Both the position numbers and the translations under genes were made by a program. Source: Acetobacteraceae bacterium (GTDB lineage: Bacteria; Pseudomonadota; Alphaproteobacteria; Acetobacterales; Acetobacteraceae). From it: a DNA stretch of 7,853 bases. The stretch spans positions 1-7,853 of the forward strand of contig JADYYZ010000444.1 in assembly GCA_020853405.1 (NCBI GenBank), written 5' to 3'. Every line of letters begins with the position of its first letter. The first letter of the stretch is position 1. Of this stretch, positions 1 through 5,600 are shown piece after piece. Below the pieces are notes generated by a model. The model was given only the letters and a program-made list of their open reading frames with translations, searched no databases and had not been told where the DNA came from.

Positions 1-618
1 GCCCTTCGCCTCCAGGAAGAAGCGCGCGATCGCGTAGCGGCCGGTCACGACGCCGCCGTCGGCGCGGGCGGGTTCGGGGATCAGCACGAAGCGGTTCCTG
101 CGTGCCTCGGCCTCGATCACGTCGCGCGCCGATGGCGTGCCGACCTCCTCGTCCGGGGTCAGCAGCACGGTCACCGGCAGGCTCGTCGTCGCGCCAGCTT
201 CCTGAATGGCGCGGATCGCGGCATTGCCGATATAGGCGCCGCCCTTCATGTCGCAGATGCCAGGTCCATAGGCGCGGTCGCCATCGCGGCGGAACTTCAG
301 CGGGCCGGACTCGCCGCCGGTGCCGACGGGATGCACGGTATCGAGGTGGCTCATCAGCAGGATGCCGGGCGCATCGCCCAATGGGTGGGGGAATCGCGCG
401 CGCAAGGAGTCGGCGAAGCCCATGCGGCCGGGAATGCGCTCGATCGCGGCGCCCAGCATCGCCAGATCGCGCGCGGCGAGACCGAGCATGCGGTTCACCG
501 CCGTGGCATCGTAGGTCGGGCTCTCGCATTCCACCCATCCCCTGAGGCCGGCCAGGATCTCCTCGGCATCCAGCCGCAGGCTGGCCGGGGTCACGTCGGT
601 GCGGTGTGGTGCGTCCAT
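1..618 (-). CDS. M20 family metallopeptidase, glutamate carboxypeptidase (CPG2)-like, 3' end missing
   Basis: N-terminal 206 residues of a cytoplasmic zinc-dependent M20 peptidase; the frame is open to the window edge, so the C-terminal part of the catalytic domain is missing. Metal and catalytic motifs of the family are present in order: SHLDTVHPVG (His91 ligand, Asp93), GPGICDMKGG (bridging Asp123), LLTPDEEVGTPSAR (general base Glu157, ligand Glu158) and EPARADGGVVTGR (Glu182 ligand). The remaining His ligand would lie beyond the edge. No signal peptide is seen. The ATG is favoured by an AAGGAG ribosome site 6 nt upstream. Known members remove C-terminal Glu or other amino acids from N-acyl, peptide or folate-type conjugates. 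Lying directly behind a livKHMGF importer, it probably hydrolyses the imported compound (inference). It could equally be an acetylornithine-deacetylase/succinyl-diaminopimelate-desuccinylase relative; the CPG2 assignment rests on the EPARADGGVVTGR stretch. Confidence 0.9.
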   Translation of the reverse strand, partial: MDAPHRTDVTPASLRLDAEEILAGLRGWVECESPTYDATAVNRMLGLAARDLAMLGAAIERIPGRMGFADSLRARFPHPLGDAPGILLMSHLDTVHPVGTGGESGPLKFRRDGDRAYGPGICDMKGGAYIGNAAIRAIQEAGATTSLPVTVLLTPDEEVGTPSARDVIEAEARRNRFVLIPEPARADGGVVTGRYAIARFFLEAKG

Positions 619-624
619 CGCCAG

Positions 625-630
625 CTCCTT
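625..630 (-). promoter_or_regulatory. Shine-Dalgarno of the M20 peptidase gene
   Basis: Reading the minus strand, AAGGAG stands 6 nt before the ATG. It is the best ribosome site in the window and fixes the start of the peptidase. It suggests the peptidase is translated independently of livF, which ends 86 nt upstream. Confidence 0.75.
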
Positions 631-647
631 GCCTGAAATCGGCAGGC
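631..647 (-). other. Short inverted repeat abutting the peptidase ribosome site
   Basis: GCCTG and CAGGC arms (5 bp) flank a 7-nt loop, immediately upstream of the AAGGAG site. In the mRNA this could form a small hairpin next to the ribosome site. There is no U-tract, so it is not a convincing terminator for livF, and it may be chance in GC-rich DNA. The rest of the 86-nt livF-peptidase gap (619-704) holds nothing recognisable besides a GGCGCGCGCC palindrome at 682-691. Confidence 0.25.
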
Positions 648-704
648 TAGACCGCTTGATGCAGCGTGTGAACAGTTGGCCGGCGCGCGCCGTGGCGTCG
701 CGCG

Positions 705-1406
705 CTACAGCCCCAGATAGGCGGCCTTCAGGTCGGCGTTCTCCGCCAGCGCCGCGGCGCTGCCGGCAAGCGCAACCACGCCCTTCTCGATCACATAGGC
801 GCGGGCGGCGATGGCAAGGCTCTGCACCACGTTCTGCTCGACCAGCAGCACCGGCGTTCCCTCGGCGCCGAGCGAGGCGATCAGCGCGAACATCTCCTCG
901 ACCAAAAGCGGCGACAGCCCGAGCGAGGGTTCGTCGAGCACCAGCAGGCGCGGTTCCGCCATCAGGCCGCGGCCGATCGCCAGCATCTGCTGTTCGCCGC
1001 CCGAGAGGCTGCCGGCGGCCTGCGATGCCCGCTCGGCGAGGCGGGGGAACAGCGCGAAGGCGCGTTCAAGATTGCGTGCGCGCCGTGCCCGCGCGCGGGC
1101 ATAGCCGCCCAGCAGCAGATTCTCGCGCACCGACAGGTTGGGGAAGATTTTTCGCCCCTCCGGCACGTGGATCAGCCCGGCCTCGACGATGCCGACCGGT
1201 GCCGCACCGGTGATGTCGGCGCCGTCGAAGGTGATGCGCCCGGCGCGCGGGCGGATCAGGCCGCTGATCGCGTTGTTCAGCGTCGTCTTGCCGACGCCGT
1301 TGGCACCGAGCACGGCGACGATCTCGCCGGCGGCAACCGAAAGCGAGACGCCGTGCAGCACCTCGATCGCGCCGTAGCCGGCGCGAAGGTCGGCAACCTC
1401 AAGCAT
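705..1406 (-). CDS. livF: HAAT-family ABC transporter ATP-binding protein LivF
   Basis: 233-residue ATPase, the usual LivF length, acting at the cytoplasmic face with LivG to power LivH/LivM. Visible motifs are Walker A GANGVGKT (34-41), the LivF-typical VPEGRKIFPNLSVRENL in the Q-loop region (81-97), signature LSGGEQQ (134-140), Walker B LLVLDEP (154-160, catalytic Glu159) and D-loop SLGLSP. Where most ABC ATPases have the switch His, this one reads LLVEQN (Gln191), as LivF proteins commonly do. The start is the ATG beginning MLEVADLRAGYG: it lies 8 nt after the livG stop, with a GAGGTGG ribosome site overlapping that stop. The frame stays open far upstream into livG (to 2126), but that extension is an out-of-frame reading of livG and not protein-like. 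It is the last transporter gene before the M20 peptidase. Confidence 0.95.
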   Translation of the reverse strand: MLEVADLRAGYGAIEVLHGVSLSVAAGEIVAVLGANGVGKTTLNNAISGLIRPRAGRITFDGADITGAAPVGIVEAGLIHVPEGRKIFPNLSVRENLLLGGYARARARRARNLERAFALFPRLAERASQAAGSLSGGEQQMLAIGRGLMAEPRLLVLDEPSLGLSPLLVEEMFALIASLGAEGTPVLLVEQNVVQSLAIAARAYVIEKGVVALAGSAAALAENADLKAAYLGL

Positions 1407-1409
1407 CGG

Positions 1410-1416
1410 CCACCTC
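1410..1416 (-). promoter_or_regulatory. Ribosome site of livF overlapping the livG stop
   Basis: The minus strand reads TGAGGTGGCCGATG: the livG stop TGA overlaps the GAGGTGG ribosome site, which sits 3 nt before the livF ATG (about 6 nt from the GAGG core). This geometry decides the livF start over the longer open frame and suggests translational coupling with livG. Confidence 0.6.
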
Positions 1417-2179
1417 AGCCACGGGCCATCCGTGCCGCGGCGCCGCGGCCCAGATAAGCTTCCACCACGGCCTTGTCGGCGGCGATCTCGCGCGGGGTGC
1501 CGCGGGCGATCACGCTGCCCTGGTTCAGCACGTGCACGGTCTCGGCCAGCGCCATCACCGCCTGCATCACGTGCTCGATCATCAGGATGCTGACTCCCTG
1601 GTCGCGGATGCCGCGGACCAGGCCGACGATCTCGAGAATCTCGGCGGGGTTGAGGCCGGCCATCACCTCGTCGAGCAGCAGCAGTTTCGGGCCGGTGGCG
1701 AGTGCCCGGGCAAGTTCCAGGCGCTTGCGCATCGCCACCGTCAGGCTGTCGGCCGGGCGGTCGAGGAAGGCGCCAAGGCCGAGCCTGGTCGCGACATCGC
1801 GCGCATGCGCCTCGGCGTCGGCGCGTGCCGGGTGGCGCAGATAGGCACCGACCATCACGTTCTGCACCACGGAAAGCCCGGCGAAGGGCTGGGTGATCTG
1901 GAAGGTGCGCACCATGCCGCGCAGCGCCGTGCGGTGCGGCGGCTCGCCGGTGATGTCGGCACCCTCGAAGACGACGCTCCCGGCATCGGCGGCAAGGAAG
2001 CCCGCGATCATCGCAAAACAGGTGGTCTTGCCGGCGCCGTTCGGCCCGACCAGCCCGATGATCCCGCCTGCCGGCACGTCGAGGTCGACCTGGTGCACGG
2101 CGCGCAGCCCGCCGAAGCTTCTGCACAGGCCCCTGACCTCGAGCAGGGGCCGTGCATCGAAGGTGGCGAGGTCAGGCAT
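1415..2179 (-). CDS. livG: HAAT-family ABC transporter ATP-binding protein LivG (non-canonical signature motif)
   Basis: 254-residue ATPase partner of LivF. It shows Walker A GPNGAGKT (45-52), Q-loop RTFQ (Gln94) followed by ITQPFAGLSVVQNVMVGAY, Walker B LLLLDE (166-171), MAGLNPAE after it, and the H-loop in LMIEHVM (His203). The C-terminal VIARGTPREIAADKAVVEAYLG matches LivG proteins. The odd point is the ABC signature: where E. coli LivG has LAYGQQRRLEIAR, this protein has LTVAMRKRLELAR (about 146-158), without the usual glycines. The downstream arm RKRLELARAL is intact, so this is not frame damage. The ATG lies inside the end of livM (8-nt overlap) and has no clear ribosome site, suggesting coupled translation. 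Function as a transporter ATPase is near certain; the effect of the altered signature is inference. Confidence 0.95.
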   Translation of the reverse strand: MPDLATFDARPLLEVRGLCRSFGGLRAVHQVDLDVPAGGIIGLVGPNGAGKTTCFAMIAGFLAADAGSVVFEGADITGEPPHRTALRGMVRTFQITQPFAGLSVVQNVMVGAYLRHPARADAEAHARDVATRLGLGAFLDRPADSLTVAMRKRLELARALATGPKLLLLDEVMAGLNPAEILEIVGLVRGIRDQGVSILMIEHVMQAVMALAETVHVLNQGSVIARGTPREIAADKAVVEAYLGRGAAARMARG

Positions 2180-3149
2180 GGCGAAGCCGCATCAGCCGCG
2201 GCCACAGCCCGACCAGTCCCTGCGGCAGGAAGCCGACGATCAGCACCAGCACGGCGCCGTACAGCATCGGCGCGATGCCGGGGATCTCGAACAGGTTGCG
2301 CGTGGTGTCGGCCAGCAGATGCAGCGCGATGCTGCCGACCAGCGGCCCCCAGACGGTGCCGGCGCCGCCGATCATCGCTGCCAGCAGCATCTCGACCGAC
2401 TTCTCGACGCCGAAGGCGATCGGCGGGTCGATATAGAGGTAGTACTGCGCATAGAACACGCCGCCCAGCGCCGCCAGCGCGCCGGAAAGCGCCAGCGCCC
2501 GCACCTTGGTCGCCAGCACATCGACACCGAGCGCCTGCGCCGCGTCCTCGTTCTCGCGCACCGCCATCAGCCGCGCGCCGAACCGCGAGCGTTCCAGCCA
2601 CAGCGCCACCGCGAACGCCAGCGCGCCGAGCGCCAGCACGACCGCGTACCAGCCGCGAAGGTCGGCGAACTGGAAGTTCGCCGCGCGCTGGTCGAGCCGG
2701 ATCAGCATGCCCATGCCGCCCTGGGTGATGCCGATGCTGTTGGCAAGGATGCGGAAGGCTTCCGCGAAGGCGAGCGTCACCAGCGCGAAGTAGCTGCCGC
2801 GCAACCCGGCGCGCGAGGCGAGCCAGCCGATCGCCGCCCCCGCCAGCGCGCCCGAAAGCCCGCCCAGCGGCAGGCCAAGCCAGGCATTGAAGCCGTAGCG
2901 AAGCTGGCAGATGGTCGAGACATAGGCGCCGGTGCCGAAAAACACCGCGTGCCCGAAACTCATCATCCCGCCATAGCCGCCGGCGATGTTCCACGCCTGG
3001 GCGATCAGTGCCGTGAACAGGGTCTGCACGGCAAGGCTGGCCACGAAGCCGGGCGCCAGCAGGAAGGGAACGGCGAGCGCGATCGCCAGCGCGGTTGCCG
3101 GCACGATCGCCGGCACGATCGACCGCCCGGTGCGCCCGGCGGAACTCAC
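2172..3149 (-). CDS. livM: HAAT-family ABC transporter permease LivM
   Basis: 325-residue inner-membrane permease, one half of the LivHM channel. Family landmarks are AWNIAGGYGGMMSFGHAVFF (52-71), the LRGSYFALVTLAFAEAFR helix (117-133), a cytoplasmic coupling loop ENEDAAQALGVDVLATK (199-215) and AMIGGAGTVWGPLVGS (258-273). About eight or nine hydrophobic segments are visible, beginning at residues 11-33. I start it at GTG, which overlaps the livH stop as GTGA (4 nt). The frame is open further upstream to 3398, but that part is arginine-rich out-of-frame livH sequence with no membrane character. The N-terminus contains a 12-bp tandem duplication giving IVPAIVPA. The start is therefore a little uncertain: a GTG inside the repeat is an alternative. 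Confidence 0.93.
   Translation of the reverse strand: MSSAGRTGRSIVPAIVPATALAIALAVPFLLAPGFVASLAVQTLFTALIAQAWNIAGGYGGMMSFGHAVFFGTGAYVSTICQLRYGFNAWLGLPLGGLSGALAGAAIGWLASRAGLRGSYFALVTLAFAEAFRILANSIGITQGGMGMLIRLDQRAANFQFADLRGWYAVVLALGALAFAVALWLERSRFGARLMAVRENEDAAQALGVDVLATKVRALALSGALAALGGVFYAQYYLYIDPPIAFGVEKSVEMLLAAMIGGAGTVWGPLVGSIALHLLADTTRNLFEIPGIAPMLYGAVLVLIVGFLPQGLVGLWPRLMRLRHA
3097..3120. repeat. 12-bp perfect tandem duplication in the livM 5' end
   Basis: GCCGGCACGATC occurs twice in direct tandem (3097-3108 and 3109-3120). On the coding strand it yields Ile-Val-Pro-Ala twice, just before the first membrane helix of LivM. Because 12 is a multiple of three the frame is kept. Replication slippage is the simplest origin. 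Confidence 0.85.
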
Positions 3150-4018
3150 GCCTTCTGCCCGAACAGCCCGGTCGGGCGCAGCAGCAGGATGGCGATGAAG
3201 ATCAGGCTGATGCCGATCTGGCCCAGTGCCTCGCCCAGGAACAGCCCACCCAGCGATTCGGTGACGCCGACGATCACGCCGCCCAGCATGGCGCCGGCGA
3301 AACTGCCCATGCCGCCCAGCACCACGATGGTGAAGGCAACCAGCACGAACGCGTTGCCGACCACGGGCGAGACGTAGAAGCTCGGCAGCAGCAGGCACGC
3401 TGCCGCGCCCAGCGTGGCGATCCCGATCGCGAAACTTGCCGCGAACACTTTCTCGACATCGATGCCGACCAGGCGGGCACCGGTGCGTTCCCTGGCAACC
3501 GCGCGGATCGCCCGGCCAAGGTCGGTGTGCCGGATCAGGACGGCGAGCGCGGTGCAGAGCACGATCGCCACCGCGAACGAGACGAGGCGCGGCAGCGACA
3601 GGAACATTGGCCCTACCTCCAGCACCGCGAAGCCGTACGGGGTTTCGATGGTGCGGCTGTCGCCGGTGAACAGGGCAAGCGCCAGGTTGTCGAGCACCAC
3701 CGAACAGCCAAGCGTCACCAGCAGCACGTTGCGGTCATCGCCGTGGCTGAATGGGCCGACGACGAGGCGATGCATCAGATAGCCGACGGCGCCCATGAGG
3801 GCGGCAAGCCCCGGCAGCGCGAGGTACGGGTCGATGCCAAGCCAGGTGAAGGCGAAATAGGCGCCGTACATCGCCAGCATCAGCAGGCTGCCGTGCGCGA
3901 AGTTGATGATGTGCAGCACGCCGTAGATCAGCGTCAGGCCGAGTGCCACCAGCGCATAGACGCCACCCGTGAGCACGCCGTTGGCCAGCGCGGGCAGGAT
4001 GATCTCGACGGGAGGCAT
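3146..4018 (-). CDS. livH: HAAT-family ABC transporter permease LivH
   Basis: 290-residue inner-membrane permease, the usual LivH length. It opens with the LivH landmark NGVLTGGVYALVALGLTLIY followed by GVLHIINFAHGSLLMLAMYGAY (13-54). It has a cytoplasmic coupling loop RERTGARLVGIDVEKV (177-192), VVLGGMGSFAGAMLGG (232-247), and ends RPTGLFGQKA, typical of the family. About eight membrane helices are visible. The ATG is preceded directly by an in-frame TGA, so no longer N-terminus is possible. No Shine-Dalgarno is seen: the upstream bases are the last copy of a 15-bp tandem repeat. Its stop overlaps the livM GTG by 4 nt. It forms the channel with LivM and takes substrate from LivK; the 100-nt gap to livK may allow different expression levels. 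Confidence 0.95.
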   Translation of the reverse strand: MPPVEIILPALANGVLTGGVYALVALGLTLIYGVLHIINFAHGSLLMLAMYGAYFAFTWLGIDPYLALPGLAALMGAVGYLMHRLVVGPFSHGDDRNVLLVTLGCSVVLDNLALALFTGDSRTIETPYGFAVLEVGPMFLSLPRLVSFAVAIVLCTALAVLIRHTDLGRAIRAVARERTGARLVGIDVEKVFAASFAIGIATLGAAACLLLPSFYVSPVVGNAFVLVAFTIVVLGGMGSFAGAMLGGVIVGVTESLGGLFLGEALGQIGISLIFIAILLLRPTGLFGQKA

Positions 4019-4023
4019 TCAGG

Positions 4024-4083
4024 GTCGGGGCGGCCAGAGTCGGGGCGGCCAGAGTCGGGGCGGCCAGAGTCGGGGTGGCCAGA
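4024..4083. repeat. Four tandem copies of a 15-bp repeat between livK and livH
   Basis: GTCGGGGCGGCCAGA is repeated at 4024-4038, 4039-4053, 4054-4068 and 4069-4083. The first three are identical and the fourth has one change (T for C at 4076). A decayed fifth unit may follow at 4084-4094 (8 of 11 positions alike). The array fills most of the livK-livH gap and ends 5 nt from the livH start. In the livK frame downstream of its TAG the minus strand is open and would read Leu-Ala-Ala-Pro-Thr repeatedly. There are no spacers, so it is not a CRISPR. Confidence 0.95.
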
Positions 4084-4089
4084 TTCTGG

Positions 4090-4103
4090 GCAGCACGTGC
4101 TGC
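4090..4103. repeat. 14-bp perfect palindrome after livK
   Basis: GCAGCACGTGCTGC is its own reverse complement, lying between the livK stop and the 15-bp tandem array. In RNA it could fold as a 5-bp stem with an ACGT loop; as DNA it could be a dimer-binding site around the CACGTG core. No U-tract follows, so it is not a classic terminator. Confidence 0.5.
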
Positions 4104-4105
4104 TC

Positions 4106-4119
4106 GCGGCCGGCGCCGC
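4106..4119 (-). other. GC hairpin at the livK stop codon
   Basis: GCGGC and GCCGC arms (5 bp) with a 4-nt loop begin at the last base of the livK stop codon. Together with the palindrome at 4090-4103 it gives two consecutive small hairpins behind livK. In operons where the binding protein is made in excess, such structures often protect the upstream mRNA from 3' decay; that role here is inference. Confidence 0.35.
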
Positions 4120-5333
4120 TATCCCTTCGGGCGCGGGAACACGGGCGGCTTGGCCGCGAACTGGTCGGGCCAGACGCTGACGATGTCGTTGTCGAGCACC
4201 TGCAGCAGCACCGCGCGCGCGCCCTGGTTCTGGCCGTTCACGAACTTCGTCGGCTCGAACGGCATCATGGCGTCGAAATAGGTGCTGGTCTCCAGCGCCG
4301 CGATCACCTTGTCGCGGTCGGTCGAGGCGGCGCGCTCGAACGCATCGGCCAGCAGCCGCACCGCGAGATAGCCGACCGGCACCTCGAAGGTCAGCGTGTT
4401 GCCGGCATCCTCGACGCGCTTGCGGAAAGCGGCGGCGCGGGGGCTCTTGCTGTTCATCCAGATGTTGAAGTCCATCATGTAGGCGGCGACCTGCGGCTGC
4501 TCCTTGACCAGACGCAGGTTGAAGCCGCCGCCCATCACCGAATAGGTGCCAAGCAGCTCGACCCGCTGCTGCACCAGGGTGCGGGCCAGCAGCACGTATT
4601 CGTTCTGGTAGTTGGTGATGATCACGAGGTCGGGGTGCGCGCTCTTGATGCGCAGCGCGACGTTGGTGAAGTCGCGGGTCGGGTTGGCGTGGCGGATCAC
4701 CTCCTTCACCTCGATGCCGATGCCGGGCAGCCGCTCGGCCAGCAGTTTCGCGGTGCCGCTGCCGAACTCGCTCTCCTCGTGCACCAGGATCGCGCTTTTC
4801 GCCGGGCTGCCTGCCTTCTTGTTGATCGCGTCCAGCGCCTCCACGCTCCGGGTGGTGATGCTGCCGTAGCCGGGGGTGAAGCGGAACACGTTCTTCAACC
4901 CGCGCGTCACCAGAAGGTCGGAGACGCCGGAATCGATCGACCAGGGAATGTTGTATTTCGCCGCGGCCTGGGTGGCGGCAAGCCCGATGGCGCTGGCGAA
5001 CGCACCGACGAAGGCGTGCACGCCGGCCTCCGCCATCTTATCCACCTCCGACACCGCCACCTCGGGGCGGCTTTGCGCGTCACCCAGCAGCGGCTCGATC
5101 CTGGCGCCGCCCAGGCTCTTGATGCCGCCGGCGGCGTTGACCTCCTCGATCGCCATCATGTTGCCGACCCGGCACTGCTGGCCGGAATAGGCGAGCGCGC
5201 CGGTCACCGGGTGGATCAGGCCGATCCGCACCGGGCCGGACTGGGCGCGCAGCACGGCTGGCGCGAACAGTGCCGCGGCGGTGCCGCCGGCGAGGCGTGC
5301 GGCCTGGCGTCGGCCGATCCGCATGGACTGCAT
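4119..5333 (-). CDS. livK: HAAT-family ABC transporter substrate-binding protein (LivK-like)
   Basis: 404-residue periplasmic binding protein, type I fold, that hands substrate to LivHM. The N-terminus carries a twin-arginine-like signal: GRRQAARLAGG with Arg8-Arg9, a hydrophobic stretch to about residue 27 and probable cleavage after LRA (30). The mature part begins VRIGLIHPVTGALAYSGQ and continues with AIEEVNAAGGI (61-71), a VGAFASAIGLAATQAA ligand-site segment (109-124) and LVHEESEFGSGTA (183-195), as in amide/branched-chain binding proteins. It lacks the Cys pair of enteric LivJ/LivK; only Cys54 is present. The ATG is chosen because AGGGAG lies 7 nt upstream; the in-frame ATG at codon 4 would be 16 nt away. 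It is the first gene of the minus-strand cluster. Ligand specificity is not readable; the M20 peptidase at the cluster end hints at an amino-acid conjugate. Confidence 0.93.
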   Translation of the reverse strand: MQSMRIGRRQAARLAGGTAAALFAPAVLRAQSGPVRIGLIHPVTGALAYSGQQCRVGNMMAIEEVNAAGGIKSLGGARIEPLLGDAQSRPEVAVSEVDKMAEAGVHAFVGAFASAIGLAATQAAAKYNIPWSIDSGVSDLLVTRGLKNVFRFTPGYGSITTRSVEALDAINKKAGSPAKSAILVHEESEFGSGTAKLLAERLPGIGIEVKEVIRHANPTRDFTNVALRIKSAHPDLVIITNYQNEYVLLARTLVQQRVELLGTYSVMGGGFNLRLVKEQPQVAAYMMDFNIWMNSKSPRAAAFRKRVEDAGNTLTFEVPVGYLAVRLLADAFERAASTDRDKVIAALETSTYFDAMMPFEPTKFVNGQNQGARAVLLQVLDNDIVSVWPDQFAAKPPVFPRPKG

Positions 5334-5340
5334 CGTTGAT

Positions 5341-5346
5341 CTCCCT
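5341..5346 (-). promoter_or_regulatory. Shine-Dalgarno of livK
   Basis: AGGGAG on the minus strand, 7 nt before the livK ATG. It is the inner one of two copies created by the 17-bp duplication, and it decides the start codon in favour of the first ATG. Confidence 0.65.
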
Positions 5347-5374
5347 GTCTGTGCCCGCTCCCTGTCTGTGCCCG
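5341..5374. repeat. 17-bp perfect tandem duplication in the livK leader, duplicating the ribosome site
   Basis: CTCCCTGTCTGTGCCCG occurs twice without a gap (5341-5357 and 5358-5374). On the coding strand each copy ends in CAGGGAG, so the livK leader carries two ribosome-site-like sequences 17 nt apart. Only the inner one has correct spacing to the ATG. Confidence 0.95.
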
Positions 5375-5435
5375 CGGCCTCGGCTGCGGTTGGCGCGCCC
5401 TGGGCGCTGAGCGCAAGTTTCGGGGCACGGCGCGC

Positions 5436-5451
5436 ACCATGGCGTCATGGT
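5436..5451. promoter_or_regulatory. 16-bp inverted repeat, possible operator
   Basis: ACCATGGCGTCATGGT: perfect 6-bp arms around a 4-nt centre, about 100 bp upstream of the livK start and 150 bp upstream of the divergent gene. The symmetry and location suit a dimeric regulator site. Chance occurrence is possible and the regulator is unknown. Confidence 0.35.
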
Positions 5452-5535
5452 CGGCGCTATGCAATCCACCCACGGCACCACGCTGACGCAATCTGGCACG
5501 AACCCGGGGGGCCGGGCACCCCTCCTGCACGTGAT

Positions 5536-5560
5536 GGTTGCACAATCCGCCTTCGCAACC
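5536..5560. promoter_or_regulatory. Inverted repeat GGTTGC-N13-GCAACC with a third GCAACC half-site
   Basis: Perfect 6-bp arms at 5536-5541 and 5555-5560, with another GCAACC at 5577-5582, all just upstream of the GTG start of the plus-strand gene. It may be a regulator site or a leader hairpin. Weak evidence on its own. Confidence 0.25.
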
Positions 5561-5600
5561 CACAGTCGCCGCCATTGCAACCGAGTCCCGGGACCGTCGC

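Larger units (their letters stand above)
5334..5600. other. Divergent intergenic region between livK and the phosphoribosyltransferase-like gene
   Basis: About 270 bp that should hold the promoters for both transcription directions. It contains the 17-bp duplication next to livK and two inverted repeats (5436-5451 and 5536-5560). I found no pair of -35 and -10 elements near consensus on either strand, and no regulator gene lies in the window. The frames that stay open here look like GC-rich non-coding translation. Confidence 0.6.

Noticed and set aside
678..704. GC-rich dyad behind livF as a transcription terminator
   Set aside because: GGCGCGCGCC is palindromic but has no U-run after it on the minus strand; not enough to call a terminator.
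1407..2126. Minus-strand extension of the livF frame through livG (apparent 473-residue fusion)
   Set aside because: The extension is livG read out of frame; LivF has its expected length from ATG 1406, with a ribosome site.
3150..3398. Upstream extension of the livM frame to an ATG at 3398
   Set aside because: It translates livH out of frame into Arg-rich sequence; the GTG overlapping the livH stop gives a normal LivM.
4024..4083. Possible CRISPR array
   Set aside because: The units are 15 bp and directly adjacent, without spacers, and no cas gene is present.
1532..4180. Long plus-strand open frames opposite the liv genes (up to about 490 codons)
   Set aside because: These are antisense shadows typical of GC-rich genes: low complexity, Arg/Ala/Gln/His-rich, no recognisable domain, while the minus strand encodes clear family members.
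3969..5339. 456-codon plus-strand frame opposite livK, with an Arg-Gly-Gly-Gln-Ser repeat
   Set aside because: The repeat is the translation of the intergenic tandem array and the rest mirrors livK codons; no protein family resemblance.
5375..5600. Sigma-70 promoters for livK and the plus-strand pair (for example TTGCAC at 5538, TTGCGC on the minus strand)
   Set aside because: No candidate -35 has a credible -10 at 16-18 nt; calling one would be guesswork.
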